From CAYLZN01 sp964387935 (lineage in GTDB: Bacteria; Acidobacteriota; Vicinamibacteria; Vicinamibacterales; JAFNAJ01): a stretch of 37,817 nt of DNA. The translations under genes were made by a program, and so were the position numbers. The notes beneath the pieces are model-generated. The model was not told the DNA's origin and did no database searches. It worked only from the letters and a program-made list of their open reading frames with translations. Positions 25,758 to 33,150 of the stretch are shown one piece after another (position 1 is the stretch's first letter; each line of letters opens with the position of its first letter). The stretch covers positions 1 through 37,817 of the forward strand of contig CAYLZN010000014.1 in the NCBI GenBank assembly GCA_964387935.1, given 5' to 3'.

Positions 25758-27175
25758 TTTCGGAACGCGCGCGGGTCGTGACGACGTTCTACGTCATCAG
25801 CGACGCGGTCGCCACCGCGGCGGCGCTCGTGGCGGCGCACACCGCCCGGTCCGCCGTCACCGGTCTGAACGACTTTCTCGGGCCCGTCTACCCGCTGGAC
25901 CGGTACCTGCCGCTGCTCCTCTTCATCCTGCCGCTCTGGGCGCTCATCTTCTACGCGAGCGGATTGTACGGGTGGCGATCGATCCGGACGCTCCGCACGG
26001 AGGTGTCCCGGCTGGCCAAGGCGCTGGCCATTGCCACGCTGCTGTTCACGCTGGTCCTCTTCGCGGCCAAGCTGGACTACGTGAGCCGCCCGATCGTCGC
26101 GCTCTTCATCCTCCTGAACGCGCTGTTCATCGAGGGCGGCCGCAGCGTCGTCCGCGGGCTCGTCGTCGAGGGCGTGATGCCGCGGCGTGTGCTGATCGCC
26201 GGCGGCCTCGAGGAAGTGCAGGAGGCCGCCGCCCGTGTGGACGCCCATCGCGACTGGGGGCTCGAGATCGCGGGCTTCATCACCGACGGCACGTGGACGG
26301 ACCCGGGCAGGCTGCCGTACCCCGTGCGGGGCGCCTATCACCTGATCCCGCGCCTCGTGCTCGACGGCGAGGTCGTCGACGAGGTGCTGTTCGTGCCGGC
26401 GTCGGGGCACATCGAGGAACTGAAGCAAATCGAGCCCGTGCTGCTGCGGCTGGAGGAACTCGGCATCGCCACGCGGCTCGTGCTCAACTTCCTGCCGAAG
26501 TCGTTGTCCGATGTGTCCTTCGAGGAGTTCGGCGGCATTCCGCTGCTCACCTTCTCGACCGCGCCGCGCGACGAGCTGCTTCTCTTCGTCCGGCGATGCA
26601 TCGACGTCGTCGTCGCGCTGGCGTTGCTGCTGATCCTGTCGCCGTTGCTCGCGGCCATCGCCCTGCTGATCCGGGTGACGTCGCCCGGGCCCATCCTCTT
26701 CCGGCAGCAGCGGTGCGGGCTGCATGGGCGTTCGTTCACCTTCCTGAAGTTTCGGTCCATGCGCGTGGGCGCCGAGGCGCTGAAATCGTCGCTCGCCCCG
26801 TTCAACGAGATGGACGGCCCGGCGTTCAAGATGACGAACGACCCGCGCGTGACGCCCGTCGGCCGGTTCATCAGGCGCACGAGCCTCGACGAACTGCCGC
26901 AACTCCTGAACATCCTGCGCGGGGACATGAGCTTCGTCGGTCCGCGGCCGGCGGTCATCGAGGAGGTCCGGCAGTACGAGCCGTGGCAGCGGCGACGCCT
27001 GTCGATGCTGCCCGGGCTGACGTGCCTCTGGCAGATCAGCGGGCGCAGCGATCTCACCTTCGACGAGTGGATGCGCCTCGACCTCGAGTACATCGACAAC
27101 TGGTCGCTCTGGCTCGACCTGAAGATCGCGGTGCGGACGATTCCGGCGGTGCTGTTCCGGCGCGGCGCGAAGTAG
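25754..27175 (+). CDS. Polyprenyl-phosphate hexose-1-phosphate transferase (WcaJ/WbaP-type)
   Basis: This enzyme starts glycan synthesis by moving a sugar-1-phosphate from a nucleotide sugar to undecaprenyl phosphate at the inner membrane. The 473-residue protein has four N-terminal membrane helices (to about residue 135), a cytosolic Rossmann-like CoA-binding domain (RRVLIAGG near 139), a re-entrant hydrophobic segment at about 281-303, and the catalytic bacterial sugar transferase domain. That domain shows FLKFRSM, the Asp-Glu pair in SLDELPQ (near 379) and DMSFVGPRP. GTG 25754 overlaps the upstream stop. The gene ends exactly where the convergent smpB gene ends, with no base between the stops. 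Family is firm; sugar unknown. Confidence 0.94.
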   Translation: MISERARVVTTFYVISDAVATAAALVAAHTARSAVTGLNDFLGPVYPLDRYLPLLLFILPLWALIFYASGLYGWRSIRTLRTEVSRLAKALAIATLLFTLVLFAAKLDYVSRPIVALFILLNALFIEGGRSVVRGLVVEGVMPRRVLIAGGLEEVQEAAARVDAHRDWGLEIAGFITDGTWTDPGRLPYPVRGAYHLIPRLVLDGEVVDEVLFVPASGHIEELKQIEPVLLRLEELGIATRLVLNFLPKSLSDVSFEEFGGIPLLTFSTAPRDELLLFVRRCIDVVVALALLLILSPLLAAIALLIRVTSPGPILFRQQRCGLHGRSFTFLKFRSMRVGAEALKSSLAPFNEMDGPAFKMTNDPRVTPVGRFIRRTSLDELPQLLNILRGDMSFVGPRPAVIEEVRQYEPWQRRRLSMLPGLTCLWQISGRSDLTFDEWMRLDLEYIDNWSLWLDLKIAVRTIPAVLFRRGAK

Positions 27176-27679
27176 TCAGCGCTGGCGTTCCTTGATGGCG
27201 GCGCGGGTCTCGCGGTCGATCTCGCGGCGCTTGATGGTCTCGCGCTTGTCGTGAGCCTGCTTGCCCTTGGCCAGGGCAATTGCGATCTTCACCCGCCCGT
27301 TCTTCAGGTACATCCGCACCGGCACGAGCGTGAGCCCTTTCTCGGCCACGCGGCCAATGAGCTTGCGGATCTCTTCCTTGTGCAGCAGCAGCTTGCGGCG
27401 ACGGAGCGGGGCGTGGTCCGCGTACCCCTTGTGGCTGTACGGGCTGATGTGGACGTTCTCGAGGAACACCTCTCCGCGGTCGACCAGCCCGTAGCTGTCC
27501 CGCAGGTTGACGCGCCCCTCGCGAATGGACTTCACCTCGGTTCCCAGCAGCGCAACGCCCGCCTCGAAGATCTCCAGAAAATGGTAGTCGTGCGAGGCCT
27601 TGCGGTTGTCCGCCAGGGGACGGTCGCCGGACTTCTCCTTCGGGTCTTTCGGGCGGCGGGGATCGGGCTTCTGGGTCAC
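27176..27679 (-). CDS. smpB: SsrA-binding protein SmpB
   Basis: SmpB binds tmRNA and delivers it to stalled ribosomes for trans-translation. The 167-residue protein has the family core: LADNRKASHDYHFLEIFEAG, TEVKSIREG, NLRDSY, RKLLLHKEEI and a basic C-terminal tail (from about KGKQAHDKRE) that sits in the ribosomal mRNA channel. It starts with GTG at 27679. A basic N-terminal extension of about 20 residues precedes the conserved part. It is the last gene of the minus-strand block; a GGGCTCA repeat array separates it from pdxA. The tmRNA gene itself is not in the window. Confidence 0.97.
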   Translation of the reverse strand: MTQKPDPRRPKDPKEKSGDRPLADNRKASHDYHFLEIFEAGVALLGTEVKSIREGRVNLRDSYGLVDRGEVFLENVHISPYSHKGYADHAPLRRRKLLLHKEEIRKLIGRVAEKGLTLVPVRMYLKNGRVKIAIALAKGKQAHDKRETIKRREIDRETRAAIKERQR

Positions 27680-27686
27680 GGGATCA

Positions 27687-27747
27687 GGCTCAGGGCTCAG
27701 GGGGCAGGCTCAGGGCTCAGGGCTCACGGCTCAAGGCTCAGGGCTCG
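27687..27747. repeat. GGGCTCA heptamer repeat array between pdxA and smpB
   Basis: About nine units of GGGCTCA or close variants lie in near-perfect 7-bp phase, with two units shortened to six bases. The array spans the whole pdxA-smpB gap and runs into the 3' end of pdxA, where it encodes the last few residues and the stop codon (read CCTTGA on the minus strand). Confidence 0.9.
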
Positions 27748-28678
27748 GGGCCCGGGATTCGTGCCGGCGCTGCGCGGCGAGGCGTGCGGCGAGGAGCACG
27801 GCGGCGACCATGCTACCCGGGTTCGCGAGCCCGCGGCCGGCGATGTCGTAAGCGGTGCCATGATCGACCGACGTGCGGATGATGGGCAGACCCAGCGTGA
27901 CGTTGACGGCCGTGCCGAATGCGAGCAGCTTCACCGGGATCAGGCCCTGGTCGTGGTAACAGGCCACGACGACGTCGAACTCGCCGCGCGAGGCGCGGAC
28001 GAACACGGTATCGGCCGGGATGGGCCCGGTGATGTCCACACCGCGGGCGCGCCAGTCGGCCACGACCGGAGCGATCAGCTCGTCGTCCTCGGTGCCCAGC
28101 ACGCCGTGCTCCCCGGCGTGCGGGTTCAGCCCGGCGACGGCCACGCGTGGCTTTGCGAACCCGAAGCGTGGCATCGCCTCGACGGTGAGGGCCACGACGT
28201 CCATCAGCCGCTCGCGCGTGAGTGCGGTCGCGACGGCTCGAAGCGGGACGTGCACCGTGGCCAGGACGACGTGCAGGGTGGGGGCATGGAAGAGCATGGC
28301 GACGCGCGGCGCGCCGCAGAGCTCGGCGAGGAGTTCGGTGTGGCCGGGCCAGGGCAGTCCGGCCAGCGCGAAGCCTTCCTTGCTGATCGGGGCCGTGGCG
28401 ATCGCGTCCAGCCGCCCGGCCCTGGCGTCCGTCACGGCGGCGACGATGGCTTCGTGAGCGGCGCGCCCGCCCTCGGCCGACACGCGTCCGACGGGAAGGG
28501 TCCCCGGGCGGACCGCTGTTGACGGGCGCACCGCACCAGCCACGGCTCCGTACAGCAACGGAACACACGCGTCCAGCACCCGCGGGTCGCAGGCCGCGGC
28601 GGCCGCGATTTCCGGACCGATCCCCGCCGGGTCGCCCGCCGTGATGCCCACGCGCGGCAGGACCGCCCGAGGCATCAT
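27731..28678 (-). CDS. pdxA: 4-hydroxythreonine-4-phosphate dehydrogenase PdxA
   Basis: PdxA oxidises 4-phosphohydroxy-L-threonine to the aminoacetone-phosphate precursor in DXP-dependent pyridoxal phosphate synthesis. The 315-residue protein starts RVGITAGDPAGIGPE and carries the metal ligands in TVHVPL (His143), NPHAGE (His187) and VDHGTA (His273), plus PGHTE (His113) for substrate binding. The frame is open further upstream, but ATG 28678 is the start because it begins the conserved N-terminus and overlaps the ricT stop as ATGA; ATG 28675 is next to it. The extreme C-terminus (PSPEP) is encoded by heptamer repeat units. Length is normal for the family. Confidence 0.96.
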   Translation of the reverse strand: MMPRAVLPRVGITAGDPAGIGPEIAAAAACDPRVLDACVPLLYGAVAGAVRPSTAVRPGTLPVGRVSAEGGRAAHEAIVAAVTDARAGRLDAIATAPISKEGFALAGLPWPGHTELLAELCGAPRVAMLFHAPTLHVVLATVHVPLRAVATALTRERLMDVVALTVEAMPRFGFAKPRVAVAGLNPHAGEHGVLGTEDDELIAPVVADWRARGVDITGPIPADTVFVRASRGEFDVVVACYHDQGLIPVKLLAFGTAVNVTLGLPIIRTSVDHGTAYDIAGRGLANPGSMVAAVLLAARLAAQRRHESRAPSPEP

Positions 28679-29460
28679 GGCTCGCGGGACCCGCAGCCGC
28701 CACCGCAACCGCCGCTGCAGCCGGCACCCTGGCTCGAGCACCCGCCGCACGAGGGAGTCCCCTCGTGGGCGCACCCGGCGTACTGGTCGCCCTTCCCGTT
28801 GGGCAGCTCGTAGCGGAGACAGCATTTCAGCCGGCCGCAGAGCCCCGAGAGTTTCGAGGGGTTGAGACTGAGGTTCTGCTGCTTCGCCATCTTGATCGAC
28901 ACCGGGTCGAACGACTGGAGCCACGTCGTGCAGCACAGCGGACGGCCGCAGGACCCGTAGCCCGTCAGCAGGCGGGCTTCGTCTCGCACGCCAATCTGGC
29001 GCATCTCGATCCGGGTCCGGAACTCGGCGGCGAGGTCGCGGACCAACTCGCGGAAGTCCACTCGCCCGTCCGCCGTGAAGTAGAACACCAGGCGCGAGCC
29101 GTCGAAGTGCTGCTCGACCTTGGTGAGCTTCATCGGCAGCCCGCGCTCCCTGATCTTGAGCAGGCAGAACTGGTGCGCGTCCTGCTCACGATGCACCTGC
29201 TTGAGGCGGGTGAGGATGTCTTCGCGCGTCGCGAGTCGGATGACCGACCCGTTGCCGGCGGCATGGTCGCGTCGCCGGTCGGCGACCGCCAATGGCTGCG
29301 GCACCACCTCGCCGACAGCCGGCCCCTGGGCCGTGCGGACGACGACCTGGTCCCCCGGCGCGAGCGGCTCCTCGCGGGCGAACTCGGGCGACCCGAACGT
29401 ATGTGAACGCCCGGTGGGCGTGAACTTGACGCCCACGAGCGGGCGGGATGCATCCCCCAT
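28675..29460 (-). CDS. ricT: RicT/PSP1-family protein with Cys-Gly-rich tail
   Basis: A 261-residue homologue of RicT (YaaT). In Bacillus it joins RicA and RicF in an iron-sulfur complex that helps RNase Y process mRNA. The conserved core has GYGSCGRPLCC (Cys171, 176, 177) and GLCGRLKCCLRYE (Cys208, 213, 214). The last 33 residues are unusual: CAHEGTPSCGGCSSQGAGC followed by GGCGGGCG, adding seven cysteines (230-256). Gene order holB-ricT matches the widespread tmk-holB-ricT neighbourhood. A TAGACG -10-like box ends 6 bp before the ATG. The stop overlaps pdxA. Partners RicA and RicF are not visible here. Confidence 0.92.
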   Translation of the reverse strand: MGDASRPLVGVKFTPTGRSHTFGSPEFAREEPLAPGDQVVVRTAQGPAVGEVVPQPLAVADRRRDHAAGNGSVIRLATREDILTRLKQVHREQDAHQFCLLKIRERGLPMKLTKVEQHFDGSRLVFYFTADGRVDFRELVRDLAAEFRTRIEMRQIGVRDEARLLTGYGSCGRPLCCTTWLQSFDPVSIKMAKQQNLSLNPSKLSGLCGRLKCCLRYELPNGKGDQYAGCAHEGTPSCGGCSSQGAGCSGGCGGGCGSREP

Positions 29461-29466
29461 GACGCC

Positions 29467-29472
29467 CGTCTA
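29467..29472 (-). promoter_or_regulatory. -10-like box before ricT
   Basis: TAGACG on the minus strand differs by one base from the TAGACT boxes at 205 and 18785 and, like them, lies only a few bases (6) before a start codon without a Shine-Dalgarno. No clear -35 is visible. It is reported because of the shared pattern. Confidence 0.3.
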
Positions 29473-29509
29473 TCGGTGGCACCAGGCCCCGACAGGGCCA
29501 CGCGGCCGC

Positions 29510-30592
29510 TCAGAGATTCAGCACGAGCCAGTCGGCGACGACCTTCTGGCTCGCATTGCGCTCGAGAGCGGTCTGCGCTCGTGCCACCGTGGAAAACGCG
29601 CGCACCAGCCGATCCCCGCGGAGCGTGGAGGCGAGCCCCGAGAGCCGGGGCGCGAGGTCCGCGTTCGCAAGTCGCTGCCGATCCGCACGGGTTGACAACA
29701 CTCCGATATCACGCAACAGCGCGGCCAGCGCCTCGAGCCGCGCCGAGATGTCCTGGCGACTTGGTGCGTCGCGTCGCGAACGCCCCCCTTCTCCTCGACC
29801 GGCCCCGCGATCGGACCGCCCCACCAGCGCCTGCGCCGCCTCGAGACGCTCCACCGGACCCCGGCTGCCGAGGACCTGTTCCAGGACCGTGGCCGCCACC
29901 TCGCGAGCCTCGAGACGCTCCGGGTCGCCCTGGTCCAGGGCCCGGCCCAGGCGGCCATCGGCCGAAACCGCTGCGGCCAGGGCCTGGTCGCGGTTCCAGC
30001 CGAAGCGCTCCACCAGGGCCTGCGCGAGGTCCGTGGCCGGCAGCGGGGAGAACCGCAGGACCGGGCAGCGCGACCGGATCGTGGGCAGGAGCGCGTCGGG
30101 TTGTGCGGTGACGAGCAGGAACCGGGTCGCTGGCGGCGGCTCCTCGAGCATCTTGAGCAATGCCTGTTGAGAGGCGACCTCGAGGGTCTCCGCCTGGTCG
30201 ATGACCACGACACGCAGGCGGCCGTCGAACGGCCGATAACCCGCGCGGCTCAGGACCTCGCGCACGGGCTCGATCTTGATGGACGCCCGTTCGTCCGGCT
30301 GCAGCCACTGCAGGCAATCGACGGCCTGGGGCTCACCCGCGCGGAACGCGCGAGCGGCGCGGGCCAGCCTGGTGCAGGCGCGGCAGGAGCCGCACGCATC
30401 CGGCGCCACGTCAGGGGCCGGGCTGGCAGTTTCTTCACAATTCAGGAACTGGGCCAGGGCCACGGCCACCGCAGCCTTTCCCACGCCATCGGGACCCGCG
30501 AAGATCAAGCTCGGTGGCAGCGTGTCGCGCGAGGCCGCGCGAACGAGCAGGCTCACCAGGTGGCGGTGGCCGATGAGATCGCGGAAGGGCAT
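29510..30592 (-). CDS. holB: DNA polymerase III delta-prime subunit
   Basis: The delta-prime subunit is the stator of the clamp loader. The 360-residue protein starts FRDLIGHRHLVSLL, has a P-loop-like GPDGVGKA at 33-40 in which the usual Ser/Thr after Lys39 is Ala, and a zinc module with CGSCRAC (Cys67, 70, 73) plus Cys52. VVVIDQAETL (Walker B-like) and LLKMLEEPP follow, then the sensor region IRSRCPVLRF. The altered P-loop fits delta-prime proteins that do not hydrolyse ATP. It sits 49 bp before ricT, in the usual order, and 27 bp after the penicillin-binding protein gene. Confidence 0.95.
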   Translation of the reverse strand: MPFRDLIGHRHLVSLLVRAASRDTLPPSLIFAGPDGVGKAAVAVALAQFLNCEETASPAPDVAPDACGSCRACTRLARAARAFRAGEPQAVDCLQWLQPDERASIKIEPVREVLSRAGYRPFDGRLRVVVIDQAETLEVASQQALLKMLEEPPPATRFLLVTAQPDALLPTIRSRCPVLRFSPLPATDLAQALVERFGWNRDQALAAAVSADGRLGRALDQGDPERLEAREVAATVLEQVLGSRGPVERLEAAQALVGRSDRGAGRGEGGRSRRDAPSRQDISARLEALAALLRDIGVLSTRADRQRLANADLAPRLSGLASTLRGDRLVRAFSTVARAQTALERNASQKVVADWLVLNL

Positions 30593-30619
30593 GGACGGAA
30601 ACCGTGTAACGAAATCGTA

Positions 30620-33007
30620 TCACCTCTGCTCTTTGGGCGTTCCCGGCTTCGGCCTGGCTGGCTCGCGCTTGCCGAACACCCTCGACCAGAAGCCCGGCTT
30701 CCTGGCCGGTACGGGCGCGCCGCCGTCGGTGGCCGTCACGTGAGGAGCCGGCGAGAGCGCCTCAGGGTGCGCAGCAGGGGACGGCGGCAGGGGCGCGGCC
30801 GGCGCCGGCGGCAGGGCCAGCTCGTTCTCCAGCACCGGGCGGTCGCTGCCGGCCACGAAGACCTCCGCGGCTGGGGCGAACCACGCGGGCGTCGGATGGA
30901 GGTCGCAGATCTCCGCGGGCGCCGTACCGCTCCGGAAGTACTCCGTGTAGACCATCGAGCGCACCTCCACGTCGCCGGAGCTGCGCATGACCTCGACGGC
31001 CGAGCACCCTTCGGCCGGGAGCTTGCCGGACACGCGGCACACCTGGATCCCGACCAGGCCAGCGGGCCTCGGCAACCAGTCCGGCTCGTGGCCCTCGGTG
31101 GCGGCCTTCATCACCTGGGCCCAGAGCGGCACGGCGAGCTCCCCGGCGTAGCCATTGGCGATGATCGGTTTGGGCTGATCGAATCCGACCCAGACGCCCG
31201 TCACGAGGTGCGGGGTGAAGCCGACGAACCACACGTCCCGATAGTCGTTCGTCGTCCCGGTCTTGCCGCCGGCCGGCAGGGTGAAGCCCGCGGCCCTGGC
31301 CTTCCAGGCGGTGCCGGCGTTGATGACGTCGGTGAGCATGCTGGCGAGCAGGAACGCGGTCTGTTCGCTCACCACGCGGCGGGGGGCCCTGTCGGCCTGG
31401 ACGAGCACCTGCCCGTCCCGATCCTCCACCCGCCGGACCAGGATCGGCGTGCGCATGACGCCGCCGGCGACGAACGCCGCGTACGCAGCGGTCATCCCGG
31501 TGAGCGTCACCTCCCCGGCGCCAAGGGCCATGGACGGCACGGCGGGGACCTCCGTGAAGTCGAAGGCCCGCACGTACTCCATCGCGTGCTCCATGCCCAC
31601 GGTCTGCAGGAGGCGCACCGCCGCGCGGTTGCTGGACGTGCGCAGCGCGCTGCGGAGGGACAGGGCGTCGGCCGAGGAATGCTCGTCTTCCGGCATCCAC
31701 TCGCCCTGCGCGGTCAGCACCGGGTCGTCGAGCCCGGCGACGAGGGAGGCCGGCGAGAGTCCCCGCTCGAGGGCCGCGGCGTACACGAAGGGCTTGAACG
31801 CCGAGCCGGCCTGGCGTTTTGCCTGCGCCGCCCGGTTGAACCGGCTCTCCGCGAAGTTCCGCCCGCCCACGAGCGCGCGCACCTCACCGCTCGCCGGGTC
31901 GAGCACGACCACGGCCGCCTGCAGGTAGTCCGGCGTGTCGTCGTCGCCCAGCGGCAGCATCGAGGCGCGGCTCGGATGCGGGTAGCCGCGGCGGGACTCG
32001 AGCGTCGAGAGCGCCTCCTCGACGATGACCTCGACGCGAGGCTGGAGTCTGGTGTCGATGGTGGTGTACACGTTGAGGCCGCCCTCCGACACACGCTCCC
32101 ACCCGAACCGGTCGACCAGCTCGCGGCGCACCATTTCCTTGAAGTACAAACCAAATCCCTCGAGCTGCTCGAGGCCGTTCCGCAGCTCCACCGGCGCCTG
32201 CCGCGCCGCCTCGAACGTGGCGTCGTCGATGACCCCGGTGTCCCGCATGGCGGCCAGCACCACCGTGCGACGGGCGACGGCACGCGCGAGGTGCGACGAT
32301 GGGGCGTACGCCGACGGGGACTGGATGAGCCCCGCCACGAGCGCCGCCTCGGCCAGCGTCAGGTCCTGCGCGTGCTTGCCGAAGTAGCCGAGCGACGCGG
32401 CCTCGACCCCGTAGAACCCGTCGCCCAGGTAGACCTTGTTCAGGTACATCTCGAGGATCTCGTCCTTCGAGAACGACTGCTCGATACTGGCGGCGAGGAG
32501 GATCTCCTTCAGCTTCCGGCGGAAGGTCTTGTCCCGCGACAGGAAGCTGAGCCGCGCCAGCTGCTGCGTAATCGTGGACCCGCCCTGGGCCTTGCGCCCG
32601 GAGCGCAGGTTGGCCAGCACCGCCGCCCCGACACGGATGATGTCGATGCCCCGGTGCTGGTAGAAGCGCTGGTCTTCGACGGCGACCACGCCCTTGACGA
32701 GATACGGCGACATGCGGACGAGGGGAATCTCGATCCGCTGCTCGCGGAAGATCCGGAACGCGGGCCTGCCCTCGATGTCGAAGAGCGTCGTGGCGCGCGC
32801 CATGTCGCCGATCTCCCGGATCTGGGCCGACCTGGGGAGCCGCAACGCGACGTCGAAGGCAAACCACGCGATGGCCACGCCCGCCGTCCAGACGCCCAGG
32901 GCGAGGACCAGCAGGGTGCCGGCGGTCGTCCGCGGACGCCCCTCGAAAAGGCGCGCCAGGCGACGCCCGGCCGCAGCCACTCCCACCCGCGCTCGGCGCC
33001 AGACCAT
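30620..33007 (-). CDS. Class A penicillin-binding protein (PBP1A-type)
   Basis: A bifunctional peptidoglycan synthase of 795 residues. It has an N-terminal membrane anchor at about 30-52, then a GT51 glycosyltransferase domain with VEDQRFYQHRGID (catalytic Glu111), GGSTITQQLAR and EILEMYLNKVYLG. The transpeptidase domain follows with SAFKP (nucleophile Ser near 402), SSN and GKTGTTND (near 581). After about 700 comes a Pro/Ala-rich linker and a short basic tail, longer than in minimal members. A TATCCT box lies 6 bp before the ATG; upstream of it is the long heptamer array. The next gene on the same strand upstream encodes a Ser/Thr kinase. Confidence 0.95.
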   Translation of the reverse strand: MVWRRARVGVAAAGRRLARLFEGRPRTTAGTLLVLALGVWTAGVAIAWFAFDVALRLPRSAQIREIGDMARATTLFDIEGRPAFRIFREQRIEIPLVRMSPYLVKGVVAVEDQRFYQHRGIDIIRVGAAVLANLRSGRKAQGGSTITQQLARLSFLSRDKTFRRKLKEILLAASIEQSFSKDEILEMYLNKVYLGDGFYGVEAASLGYFGKHAQDLTLAEAALVAGLIQSPSAYAPSSHLARAVARRTVVLAAMRDTGVIDDATFEAARQAPVELRNGLEQLEGFGLYFKEMVRRELVDRFGWERVSEGGLNVYTTIDTRLQPRVEVIVEEALSTLESRRGYPHPSRASMLPLGDDDTPDYLQAAVVVLDPASGEVRALVGGRNFAESRFNRAAQAKRQAGSAFKPFVYAAALERGLSPASLVAGLDDPVLTAQGEWMPEDEHSSADALSLRSALRTSSNRAAVRLLQTVGMEHAMEYVRAFDFTEVPAVPSMALGAGEVTLTGMTAAYAAFVAGGVMRTPILVRRVEDRDGQVLVQADRAPRRVVSEQTAFLLASMLTDVINAGTAWKARAAGFTLPAGGKTGTTNDYRDVWFVGFTPHLVTGVWVGFDQPKPIIANGYAGELAVPLWAQVMKAATEGHEPDWLPRPAGLVGIQVCRVSGKLPAEGCSAVEVMRSSGDVEVRSMVYTEYFRSGTAPAEICDLHPTPAWFAPAAEVFVAGSDRPVLENELALPPAPAAPLPPSPAAHPEALSPAPHVTATDGGAPVPARKPGFWSRVFGKREPARPKPGTPKEQR

Positions 33008-33013
33008 CGACTC

Positions 33014-33019
33014 AGGATA
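33014..33019 (-). promoter_or_regulatory. -10-like box before the PBP gene
   Basis: TATCCT on the minus strand ends 6 bp before the ATG at 33007. The region where a -35 would lie falls at the edge of the GGGCNCA array and has no consensus match. This is another possible leaderless start. Confidence 0.3.
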
Positions 33020-33031
33020 CCTCTGAAGGGC

Positions 33032-33150
33032 GGGCTCAGGGCTCAGGGCCCAGGGCCCAGGGCTCAGGGGCCAGGGCCCAGGGCTCAGGGCCCAGGGCCC
33101 AGGGCTCAGGGCGCAGGGCGCAAGGCGCAGGGCTCAAGGCTCAGGTTGCA
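33032..33150. repeat. GGGCNCA heptamer array, 17 units in strict 7-bp phase
   Basis: Seventeen consecutive units follow GGGCTCA, GGGCCCA or GGGCGCA, with a few first- or fourth-base changes, and never lose the 7-bp phase over 119 bp. The array fills the gap between the kinase and PBP genes and enters the kinase 3' end, encoding its last residues and TGA stop (33134-33136). GGGCCC units are self-complementary. The same core repeat occurs at 27687-27747. Confidence 0.93.

Noticed and set aside
28679..28936. N-terminal extension of PdxA
   Set aside because: It overlaps the ricT coding region out of frame; the conserved PdxA start is at 28678.
33032..33150. Possible CRISPR array
   Set aside because: Units are 7 bp with no spacers and no cas genes nearby; this is a simple tandem repeat.
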